Of a stretch of DNA of 16,622 nucleotides, positions 7,344 to 14,172 are shown piece by piece. A model generated the notes under the pieces. It searched no databases, was not told the DNA's origin, and saw only the letters and a program-made list of their open reading frames with translations. Position numbers and translations under genes: made by a program. The number at the start of each line of letters is the position of its first letter. Positions within the stretch are counted from its first letter, which is position 1. Origin of the DNA: an archaeon (GTDB taxonomy: Archaea; Micrarchaeota; Micrarchaeia; Norongarragalinales; SBBD01). The stretch covers positions 1 through 16,622 of the forward strand of contig SBBD01000179.1 in assembly GCA_005239845.1 (NCBI GenBank), in the 5' to 3' direction.

Positions 7344-7937
7344 TTAGGGCTTGAGGCGGAAGAGACGGCTCACGTTTTGGAGGAAGCGGTTGCCGAACCC
7401 TTTCTTTCCGCGGTGTTTTACCACTTCGCCTTCGAATTTTTTCATTTCTTCGCGAACGCCGGCCGTTTTCTTTTGCTCGTCCGCCAGCTGCATCTGGATT
7501 TGTTCCAAGTCGTTGAGCAGTTCTTCAACCCGCCGCTTGAGCTCGTCCAGGTCGTCTCCCCGCAAGTCCAGCTCCTCGATTTCGCGGAAGTGCTCGCGGA
7601 TGATATCCAAGCGCCGTTCCACGTCTTTTTGGGAGAAGACCACCATCCCCGCCACGGACCGCACTTCGTCGTGGATTTCGATGAGGCGTTCGAGCACCGT
7701 CTTTTTCCGCTCTTGGGGCGCCTTGCTTTCCTCTTTGTTGACGAGCTGCGGCGTGAGGCGGATTCCGGAGAACTCGTATTTGAGGTGGATGAGGCCGCTT
7801 TCCGCCAGGATCTCGGCGATTTCCTCCACTTGCTTCGCGGAAAGGGAGAGTGCCCGGGCCGCTTCCTCTACGCTCGTGGACTTCTTGAGCCGGATGAATT
7901 CCACCAGGCGGTCAATGGAGGTGTCGAGCTGGCTCAT
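7344..7937 (-). CDS. Winged-helix/coiled-coil protein of the pilus locus
   Basis: This 197-aa protein of unknown function is the first gene of the minus-strand pilus arm. Residues 1-60 look like a winged-helix domain (LVEFIRLKKSTSVEEAARALSLSAKQVEEIAEILAESGLI), which could bind DNA or mediate protein contacts. A long, highly charged coiled coil runs from about 75 to 170 (ERLIEIHDEV, REHFREIEELDLRGDDLDELKRRVEELLNDLEQIQMQLADEQKK). A basic tail follows (KKGFGNRFLQNVSRLFRLKP). There is no signal peptide or membrane segment, so it should be cytosolic. A TATA box centred about 26 bp before the ATG predicts a leaderless transcript. It could regulate the divergent promoter or be a cytosolic structural partner of the ATPase; the sequence does not decide. 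Confidence 0.75.
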   Translation of the reverse strand: MSQLDTSIDRLVEFIRLKKSTSVEEAARALSLSAKQVEEIAEILAESGLIHLKYEFSGIRLTPQLVNKEESKAPQERKKTVLERLIEIHDEVRSVAGMVVFSQKDVERRLDIIREHFREIEELDLRGDDLDELKRRVEELLNDLEQIQMQLADEQKKTAGVREEMKKFEGEVVKHRGKKGFGNRFLQNVSRLFRLKP

Positions 7938-7956
7938 GCGCCTATTACGCTGCCTC

Positions 7957-8006
7957 CATTAATAAATTCTTGGTTTTGTCTCGAGTAAAAAACCAATGTT
8001 TTTAAG
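7957..8006. promoter_or_regulatory. Divergent pilus promoter pair
   Basis: The plus-strand TATA box (TTTTTAAG, 7999-8006) is centred about 25 bp before ATG 8028. The minus-strand TATA box (AATTTATTAAT, read from about 7968 down to 7958) is centred about 26 bp before ATG 7937. Neither ATG has a Shine-Dalgarno sequence, so both mRNAs are predicted to be leaderless. This single 90-bp gap appears to drive both arms of the locus. Confidence 0.65.
7970..7996. promoter_or_regulatory. Inverted repeat TTGGTTTT...AAAACCAA with CTCGAG centre
   Basis: Perfect 8-bp arms at 7970-7977 and 7989-7996 flank an 11-bp spacer that contains the palindrome CTCGAG. The repeat sits between the two divergent TATA boxes, so each box is preceded by AAAACCAA on its own strand. 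It could be a regulator's operator or a pair of matched BRE-type elements. Confidence 0.6.
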
Positions 8007-8027
8007 GAGCTGGAACGTGCCTCTTTC

Positions 8028-8435
8028 ATGCGCGCCCAATCGGCCTTGGAGTACCTCATCTTGCTCGGCATTAGCTTGGCCGTCCTCGTTCCGTTGTGGC
8101 TCTACGTCAGCAGCCAAGTGGGCACGACGCGGCAAGACCTGCAGGTCACGTACGCTCGCTTGGCCGTAGACAAAATAGCGGACGCAGCGGACTTGGTGTA
8201 CGTGCAAGGTCCGCCTTCCCAGATTTCGGTGGTCGTTACGCTTCCAGACAACATTATTTCAACGCGCGTGGACTCCAAGGAGATCCTGCTGCAGCTCTCC
8301 ACGCCTGGCGGTGCGTCCGACGTGTACGCGGTCACGCTCGGGAATGTTTCAGGGGCTATTCCAACGCGTCCAGGCCCCATCCGCTTGCTCGTCAAGTCCG
8401 AAGGCACGTACGTAAATATTACAGAAGGGGGTTGA
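8028..8435 (+). CDS. Class III signal peptide pilin-like protein
   Basis: This 135-aa protein begins MRAQSALEYLILLG, an archaeal class III (EppA-type) prepilin signal. Q4 follows a short basic leader, E8 is the conserved glutamate at mature position +5, and a hydrophobic helix runs to about residue 27. The third mature position is Ala rather than the usual Ser. Cleavage is expected just before Q4. The remainder is a small beta-rich domain with few charges (SQISVVVTLPDNIISTRV, IRLLVKSEGTYVNIT) and two N-x-S/T sequons. It is the first gene of the plus-strand arm and probably a major or structural pilin. The ATG has a TATA box 25 bp upstream and no ribosome binding site. Confidence 0.87.
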   Translation: MRAQSALEYLILLGISLAVLVPLWLYVSSQVGTTRQDLQVTYARLAVDKIADAADLVYVQGPPSQISVVVTLPDNIISTRVDSKEILLQLSTPGGASDVYAVTLGNVSGAIPTRPGPIRLLVKSEGTYVNITEGG

Positions 8436-8436
8436 C

Positions 8437-8832
8437 ATTCGACTGCAGTCCGGAATTGAAATGGTGGCTTTCGTCGGCTTTCTCGTGATTTTGTTCCTGG
8501 TGTTTGCCGGCGCCTCCATTCAGCGACAAGGGGAAGTGCTCCGCTCGCAGTACCTCGTGGAAGCCGAACGCATCGGCACGCTGGTGGCCACGCACATCAA
8601 CACGGCTGCTTCCGTCGGAGACGGCTATTCCGCCAATTTCACGCTTCCCCCCGACCTGCAAGGCGCTCCCTACTACTTCTTGTCTTTTCCGGAAGAAGAG
8701 CGCATCGTCGTCGTGTGGGGAACCCAAAACGCCAGCTTCTCCGCCCCGGTTTCCACGTCTCAGCTCCTTTTCAATGTCACCTCGACGAGCGTACGCGTAC
8801 GAAACCAGCAAGGAATCGTCTATGTCGAATAA
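8437..8832 (+). CDS. Second class III pilin-like protein, probable ATT start
   Basis: The reading frame contains RLQSGIEMVAFVGFLVILFLVFAGAS, a class III prepilin signal laid out exactly like the upstream gene (start-R-L-Q-S-G-I-E versus M-R-A-Q-S-A-L-E). No ATG, GTG or TTG exists in frame upstream of it back to the stop at 8413-8415. The codon at the expected start is ATT (8437), one base after the previous gene's TGA, with GGGGGTTGA just before it resembling GGAGGTGA. An ATG at 8461 would give 123 aa but would remove the Q-S-G-I-E cleavage motif. From ATT the protein is 131 aa, with a hydrophobic N-terminal helix and a short extracellular beta domain. Confidence in the gene is good; the start is the open question. 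Confidence 0.75.
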   Translation: MRLQSGIEMVAFVGFLVILFLVFAGASIQRQGEVLRSQYLVEAERIGTLVATHINTAASVGDGYSANFTLPPDLQGAPYYFLSFPEEERIVVVWGTQNASFSAPVSTSQLLFNVTSTSVRVRNQQGIVYVE

Positions 8833-9436
8833 ACACCTGACAAAAAGCATGAAATCGAAGTCCTTTCCTGCCATGGCCCTCGAAGCGGCTCCTCCCAAAA
8901 TGCAATCCCTAAGCCGCAGGAGAGAATTTCGGGGCTTGCTGTCCGGTGACTTTGTCGTAGGCCTCGTGGTCTTCGTAGTCGTGCTCTCCTTCCTGCTTCC
9001 GCTGGCGGATGACCTTTGGCGACAGACCTCTACGGTTTCAGAAGAACGTCACCTCCAAGGACAGGCGCTTTCCGTATCCGATCTGCTGCTCCGCAGCCCG
9101 GGCTATCCCTCGGATTGGAACGAGACGACCGTGCAAAGCATCGGTCTTGCGAACGAGGAACACGTCTTGAATTCGACGAAGGTACTGCGCTTCTTGAATG
9201 TGCTGAACGCCGACTATTATACGGCAAAAAGCAGGTTGGGGTTGCCTTCAGCGCACGTGAACTTTTCCGTGACGGACAAAACGGGTGCTCCCCTGGTGTT
9301 GGAAGGCAACCTTACGCAGTATACGCGCAGCGAACCTCCCACCTCCAACGCGTTTTCCGTAAAGCGGCTTGCCCTCGTGCAGCTGAACGCGACGCACCGC
9401 CAGCTGGTTAACCTGAACGTCGTGGTTTGGAAATGA
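8822..9436 (+). CDS. Membrane-anchored pilin-like surface protein
   Basis: This 204-aa protein has a basic N-terminal extension, then RGLLSGDFVVGLVVFVVVLSFLLPLADDL, a single hydrophobic helix (about residues 44-64) like archaeal pseudopilin-type anchors. The extracellular part has the pattern GYPSDWNETTVQSIGLA...LNSTKVLRFLNVLNADYYTAKSRLGL...VNFSVTD, which I associate with proteins in archaeal pilus loci. It ends LNVVVWK. ATG 8822 overlaps the upstream gene by 11 bp and has AAGGA 7 nt before it, which favours it over the internal ATG 8900 that has no ribosome binding site. Its own stop overlaps the next start as ATGA. It is probably a minor pilin. The exact role is unknown. Confidence 0.82.
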   Translation: MSNKHLTKSMKSKSFPAMALEAAPPKMQSLSRRREFRGLLSGDFVVGLVVFVVVLSFLLPLADDLWRQTSTVSEERHLQGQALSVSDLLLRSPGYPSDWNETTVQSIGLANEEHVLNSTKVLRFLNVLNADYYTAKSRLGLPSAHVNFSVTDKTGAPLVLEGNLTQYTRSEPPTSNAFSVKRLALVQLNATHRQLVNLNVVVWK

Positions 9437-12400
9437 AGCGCAACGAAAAAGAAGTTAGTGGAAATGAGAAAAAAGGCTTTAGCGAGGAGGCGGGAGGTCG
9501 GCGACATTTTGTTCGGCCCACCCTGAAGACGAAAAGCATTGTGTTTACGTTGGATGCGTCGTTTGCGCTCCTGCTCGTGCTGGCCGTGGTGCCCGCGTTG
9601 CTGCTCCTAGTTGCGCAGCCTGTTCCAACGCATCGTTTCGCGGAATACTTGCACGCGCTCGCCGAAGATACGGTGGACGTGTTGGCGTTGACGCGTGTTT
9701 CCGACGTGCGGAACGAGCCCGTCGTCCAAGACTTGTTTGCCCAAGGCATGCTCGACGACAGTGACTTGAACCGTTCGTTGTTGGATGTCGCGGGCTTGTA
9801 TTGGAGCGCTAACAATTCAGGGAATTGGACTGCTGCAGGCAATCTTTCGCAGCAGTTGCTTTCCCCCTTCTTGCCGCAACCCCTAAAGTGGGAGTTCCAA
9901 GTAGGCGGAGATGTCCTTTACAATTCCACGAATCGCACCAATTCCAGCATTTGGGTTTCTTCCGTCAGCAGGAGAGCGGCTTCAGGGTTCAGCAAATCCG
10001 CTCCCACGACGGGCTACGTGGCGCGCGCCTTTCTTGAAAACGTGGTGGGCACAGACGTTTCCTCGTACTTTTTTTTCGGGGGCTTTGTGGGCCAGGGCAA
10101 CCTGACGGCGACCCTCTACGACATTCCTTTGGACGCCAACCTCTCCAAACTGTATTTGGAAATGAAGGCAGGAACTGGCTTCAATTTTTACGTGAACAAC
10201 GTTTTCTGCCAAAGCATGTCGGTGACGCCGGGGAACTTTTCGGTCGACAACTGGACGATTACCGACTCCCTCTGCTTGAACGCGGTCTTGCCCGGAGCCA
10301 TCAACAACTTTTCCCTCAACTTTTCTTCCTCCAACTTTTCCGACCAGTTTGTAGGCGGAGGCTACTTGAAGGCCGTCTATTCTACTCAACAGCTCGTGAG
10401 CGGAGGAAACGGCCTCGCCTACTACCGTTTTCCGGGCATCCAGGGCCTCGTGAACCTTTATGACTCGTTTTACGTTCCCGGCAACATTACGGCCATGAGC
10501 GCCAACCTCACCTTTTATACTAACAGCAACTACTCGACGCTGTTGTGGATCGGCAACACCACCGTCTTGAACCACACGGGCACCAACCAGACGATTACCG
10601 CCTTCATTTCCGATGCCGACTTCCAAGCCAACTTCAGCGCCAACAACGTTACGTACGCCATGCTCAGCAATTCCAGCATCCCGTTGCGCATGCTGACGAG
10701 TGCCAACATCTCGGGCGGCCTCATCAACGGCACCGTGGACATCGTGCTCATTACGGATACTTCGGGAAGCATGTCGTGGCGCTTGAACCAAGACGGCGTG
10801 GGTGGCAATTCCATCACGAACTGCAGCGATCCCAATCTCTACCTTTCCACTACTTCCCGCATCTCGCTGGCGCGTTGCCTGGACAAGGACTTCGTCAACG
10901 CCATTTTGGGAGGCAACGCCTCGTCGTGCAGCAGCGGCCAGCCCGTGGAAGGCAACCGCGTGGCCCTGGTAGATTTCGGGGCTTCGGAAAAGAACTGGAC
11001 GGCGCTCACAGACGATATTGGTTACCTCACGGGAGTGATTGACAGTTATACGGCGACGGGCGGCACGTGCATTTCGTGCGGCATCAACCGGGCCTACCAA
11101 ATCTTCAACTCCTTCAGCAACGCCAACCGCTCGAAATACATCGTGGTTATGACGGACGGCGTTGCCAACTATCGCACGACTCCCGAATGCTATGACTTGA
11201 ATGACGTGGGGCTCGTTTTTGCCGTTGGGGAAAGCGGCGCTCACGTCCAACGCACGCCGCCATGGTTTGACCCCAGTGGCGGAGGAGCAAGTGACGCGTT
11301 CAACCGCATTTCCGCCCTCAACAGCTCCGTGGCCCGAGCAGGCGCTGACGGGGGAGAGATTTACCGCTGGAACGGCACGGCCTGGCTCTTGGAAACGGAT
11401 ACGGGAAGCAGCAACGTGTACGGCATCGACGTGTGGAACGAAACGTTGGGGTTTGCGGTGGGAGCCAGCGCCAAAATATGGCGGTGGAACGGCGCGTCGT
11501 GGTCGGAAACCAACGATTTCGGGTCTTTCAACTTTTGGAGCGTGGCCGTCCTCAACAGCTCGTGGGCTTTTGCGGTCGGGGATGCGGGCCGCATCTACTA
11601 CTGGAACGGAGCGGCATGGAACAGCTTTACTACCGTAGGCGGGGGCAGTTACAACTTGTATGGCGTCGACGGCTTGAACGCTTCGCAAGGTGGGCCGTTG
11701 GCGTACGCCGCAGGAGCCAGCGGAAAAATTTACGTGTGGGCCGGAGGAAGCTGGAGCGAAGCCACGGACACGGGAAGCAACACGCATTACGACGTAAGCG
11801 CGCTCAACAATTCGCTGACGTTCACGGCCTCCTCTAACGGAAGAGTATACCAAGGAAACGCTTCCTCTTGGTCGAGCACCGTGCTCACGCCTTCCTCGTC
11901 GTACCCCTTGAAAGGTGTTCATGCCGTGAACGGGACGCTGGCCTATGCCGTTGGAGACCCCCGCGGCGACGTCTACGAGTGGAACGGGGCCACGTGGTCG
12001 CGCACGTACTCCCGCTTCTACTACGAGGGCAACAGCACGACCGGTTTGTACTGCAGCGACAATGACAGCTGTTCTTTGGACATTACGCAATCCTATCCTG
12101 CCTTGAACGCCAACTATTCTACGGCAAGAGTGTTCTCCGCGTTCAACAACCTTACCGTCGATTCCGTGGGCTTCGGGCCCATTGCGACGTGCCAGCTCGG
12201 CAACGACACGGTGACGGAGATCGCACGAACCGGCAACGGCAGCTCCTACAGCAGCGCGAATGCCACGGAATTGAAGGACATTTACTGCCAGATCGCGCAG
12301 AACATTTTGACGAAACAAACCGAAACCCAGCAAGTCGTACCCCAAGGAAGCTTTGTCAACGCCATTCTGGACCCCTCCTCCTTCATCCGCTTCGTGTACA

Positions 12401-13161
12401 CCCCAGACGTAGCGCCTCCCGGCTACCAGGAAATCACGCTCAACGCAGAAACGACGACGTTTCCCTTATGCGAAGGCGGCTTCTTCTTGAGTCCCGGCAT
12501 GACGTTGACGGACGCCCGCCTCACCTCGTACTCTGGATTCTATTGGACGAAGGGAGGCTACGTGCGCAACTCGCTCACGGGAGGCACAAATCAAAGCGTA
12601 TTCAACTTGAGCGTCTACGGCCCGAATTATTCCACGTTGGGCGACCCCTACTCCGTCTACCTCCCGGTTTCGCTGCTGTCCTTAAACGAGACGAATTACG
12701 TGGTGGACGAGCTGGGATTGAACCGCTCCTATTCAAGTCCCAATTGTTCCTCGAGCAACCGCGTCATTTACACGCTGCGCCTGAGGGCCTACGCGCCCCT
12801 CCAAGGCGTGTTTCAGCAATTGAACGGCAGCAACGTCACCGTCTACTTCGACCGGGACCATGACGGCATTGCGGACGAGTTCGTCTACGTGAGTGTGGGC
12901 GCCGGCCTTCCGAACTTTAATGCAACTCCCATCCTCGTCAGCGACTTGAACCCCGCAAACAATGCGTTGCACGACGCGCTGCTGCGGTTGCTCGACCAGA
13001 TCAACTTCGTTGTTACGGCAGGGAACTCGGGGCGTTCTGGCGGGCAGACGAATCCCGTAGACGTCCTGCTTTCGGGGAACGTGAAAATCGAGACGGACGT
13101 GCTCACGTTCATTCCCTACGTCTGGGGCCCCGTTGATATGAATGTGGTGGTGTGGGCGTGA
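9433..13161 (+). CDS. Giant vWA-domain pilus protein with inserted beta-propeller (TadG-like position)
   Basis: This is a 1242-aa anchored extracellular protein, probably the adhesin or tip component. After a hydrophilic N-terminus of ~36 residues comes a pilin-like anchor (FTLDASFALLLVLAVVPALLLLVA). Next is a beta-rich segment with dense N-x-S/T sites, including YYRFPGIQGLVNLYDSF. A vWA domain starts at about 437 with a complete MIDAS: DTSGS (D442, S444, S446), T545 and D575. From about 589 to 859 the vWA domain is interrupted by seven propeller-like repeats. It resumes with VDSVGFGP and ends near residue 970. The C-terminal domain carries a DRDHDGIADE calcium-type loop (D1140-E1149) and ends MNVVVWA. 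ATG 9433 overlaps the upstream stop (ATGA); an in-frame TTG at 9427 is less likely. There are about 50 N-glycosylation sequons. Confidence 0.88.
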   Translation: MKRNEKEVSGNEKKGFSEEAGGRRHFVRPTLKTKSIVFTLDASFALLLVLAVVPALLLLVAQPVPTHRFAEYLHALAEDTVDVLALTRVSDVRNEPVVQDLFAQGMLDDSDLNRSLLDVAGLYWSANNSGNWTAAGNLSQQLLSPFLPQPLKWEFQVGGDVLYNSTNRTNSSIWVSSVSRRAASGFSKSAPTTGYVARAFLENVVGTDVSSYFFFGGFVGQGNLTATLYDIPLDANLSKLYLEMKAGTGFNFYVNNVFCQSMSVTPGNFSVDNWTITDSLCLNAVLPGAINNFSLNFSSSNFSDQFVGGGYLKAVYSTQQLVSGGNGLAYYRFPGIQGLVNLYDSFYVPGNITAMSANLTFYTNSNYSTLLWIGNTTVLNHTGTNQTITAFISDADFQANFSANNVTYAMLSNSSIPLRMLTSANISGGLINGTVDIVLITDTSGSMSWRLNQDGVGGNSITNCSDPNLYLSTTSRISLARCLDKDFVNAILGGNASSCSSGQPVEGNRVALVDFGASEKNWTALTDDIGYLTGVIDSYTATGGTCISCGINRAYQIFNSFSNANRSKYIVVMTDGVANYRTTPECYDLNDVGLVFAVGESGAHVQRTPPWFDPSGGGASDAFNRISALNSSVARAGADGGEIYRWNGTAWLLETDTGSSNVYGIDVWNETLGFAVGASAKIWRWNGASWSETNDFGSFNFWSVAVLNSSWAFAVGDAGRIYYWNGAAWNSFTTVGGGSYNLYGVDGLNASQGGPLAYAAGASGKIYVWAGGSWSEATDTGSNTHYDVSALNNSLTFTASSNGRVYQGNASSWSSTVLTPSSSYPLKGVHAVNGTLAYAVGDPRGDVYEWNGATWSRTYSRFYYEGNSTTGLYCSDNDSCSLDITQSYPALNANYSTARVFSAFNNLTVDSVGFGPIATCQLGNDTVTEIARTGNGSSYSSANATELKDIYCQIAQNILTKQTETQQVVPQGSFVNAILDPSSFIRFVYTPDVAPPGYQEITLNAETTTFPLCEGGFFLSPGMTLTDARLTSYSGFYWTKGGYVRNSLTGGTNQSVFNLSVYGPNYSTLGDPYSVYLPVSLLSLNETNYVVDELGLNRSYSSPNCSSSNRVIYTLRLRAYAPLQGVFQQLNGSNVTVYFDRDHDGIADEFVYVSVGAGLPNFNATPILVSDLNPANNALHDALLRLLDQINFVVTAGNSGRSGGQTNPVDVLLSGNVKIETDVLTFIPYVWGPVDMNVVVWA
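11197..12018 (+). repeat. Seven ~39-residue beta-propeller blades within the vWA gene
   Basis: Repeat units share the pattern (V/L)xGVxxLNxSxAFAVGxxGxIYxWNGxxWxxxTDTGSxx. Clear blades begin near FNRISALN (11299), VYGIDVWN, FWSVAVLN, LYGVDGLN, HYDVSALN and LKGVHAVN. A degenerate first blade begins near LNDVGLVFAVG (11197), with an altered GSGAHVQ/PPWFDPSGG loop. The AVG...G.I..WNG.W signature resembles Ycf48/BNR-type propellers. Nucleotide similarity between blades is modest, so this is not a recent tandem duplication. Confidence 0.75.
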
Positions 13162-14108
13162 CTTCCTTCGGAAAGCGGAAGGGCGTGCTGTATTCCGTCA
13201 TCGCTGTCACTGTTCTGGCGCCGCTCTTGTTTTACTTGGTCGTCTACTTGAATTCCTTGCAGACCCAAGAAGAGCACACGGTGTTGAAAGTGCGGGGGGT
13301 CGAACTGGCGAACTACATGGAGTCCATTTCGCTGGACGTGCCCCGCATTTTGGACATCACGTCGAAGCTCGCATTCGTCGCCGCGTTGAACGAAATTGAC
13401 GCCAACGGTACCCCCTTGGATGACGCCCGCCTCCGCCTTCAGGAACTCATGCGGAATGGAACGTTGTACGGAAGCAATTCCACATTCTTGAATTCAAGCA
13501 ACTTGGGCGACTGGTCGGACCGCATGGAACAACTGGGCACGCGGTTCGGCTTGCAAACCAACGTCACCATTTCCAACCTGAATATTTCTTTGTCGAACAG
13601 CTTCACGCTCAACTTTTCCATGAACGTCATCGTCAATTCCACGGACCCGCTCACGCAGATTCGTGTGGATCGCGCCTACTTCCAAACCGCCCTGGTTTCC
13701 GTGGAAGGGTTCGAGGATCCCCTTTATCCTCTTGAAACGAATGGCTTCGTGAAACGCATCGTCAACCGCACGGTTCTTCCTCAAAACATTTCTGCCGTAA
13801 ACAACGCTTCCTTGTACAAGCTCTATTGGAGTTCTTCGGAAGGAGCCAGTTTCCTGGATCGCATGGAAGGCCGCTACTACCTTTCTGCCGCGTACAACGT
13901 CACAGGCACCGAGGGGCTCGAAAGCTTCGTGGACCTCGCCGAGATTTCTGCAGTAGGCGTCTCCGTCAGGACCAACCAGAGCGTCGTGGACTTCAACTAT
14001 TTCAGCCCCTTGACCATTGACGGGTGCCCCGTCGTGAACGCCTCCTACTCTTGGTTCAAGCTCGACAGCAGCAGCGCCTCGAAATACAACGTCAACGCCT
14101 CTTGCTAA
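13158..14108 (+). CDS. Anchored surface protein of the pilus locus
   Basis: This is the last gene of the plus-strand arm: 316 aa from GTG 13158, which overlaps the preceding TGA as GTGA; an in-frame GTG at 13152 would add two residues. GGTGGTG lies about 4-10 nt before GTG 13158. A short basic N-terminus (SFGKRKG) precedes one membrane helix (VLYSVIAVTVLAPLLFYLVVYLNSL). The outside part contains ELANYMESISLDVPRILDI, a VSVEGFEDPLYPLETNGFVKRIV segment and SFLDRMEGRYYLSA, and has about 15 N-x-S/T sites. I recall similar DPLYPL...G and FLDRLEG patterns in archaeal pilus clusters but know no assigned function. Operon position suggests a minor pilin or an anchor partner of the vWA protein. No clear terminator follows on this strand. 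Confidence 0.82.
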   Translation: MTSFGKRKGVLYSVIAVTVLAPLLFYLVVYLNSLQTQEEHTVLKVRGVELANYMESISLDVPRILDITSKLAFVAALNEIDANGTPLDDARLRLQELMRNGTLYGSNSTFLNSSNLGDWSDRMEQLGTRFGLQTNVTISNLNISLSNSFTLNFSMNVIVNSTDPLTQIRVDRAYFQTALVSVEGFEDPLYPLETNGFVKRIVNRTVLPQNISAVNNASLYKLYWSSSEGASFLDRMEGRYYLSAAYNVTGTEGLESFVDLAEISAVGVSVRTNQSVVDFNYFSPLTIDGCPVVNASYSWFKLDSSSASKYNVNASC

Positions 14109-14121
14109 AACAACAAATAAA
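14106..14121 (-). terminator. T-rich stretch after tpiA
   Basis: Read on the minus strand, the tpiA transcript runs into ATTTATTTGTTGTTTT, a T-rich run of the kind that ends archaeal transcripts. It overlaps the stop codon of the convergent surface-protein gene, so the two transcripts would end against each other. The 64-bp gap 14109-14172 holds nothing else I can identify. Confidence 0.35.
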
Positions 14122-14172
14122 TCCTAGCGCGAAATACTTCGCTTACACGGGGGTGGGTGTCCGGCTGCTCAA

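Noticed and set aside
11299..12018. Tandem DNA repeat or recent duplication in the vWA gene
   Set aside because: Blades are similar in protein pattern but differ widely at the nucleotide level, so they are old structural repeats, not a tandem array.
9982..12345. Very long open frame (787 codons) antisense to the vWA gene
   Set aside because: Its translation is rich in Arg, Val, Gly and His with no recognisable domain or membrane pattern. The plus-strand frame has clear vWA and propeller motifs. It is a shadow of strong codon bias.
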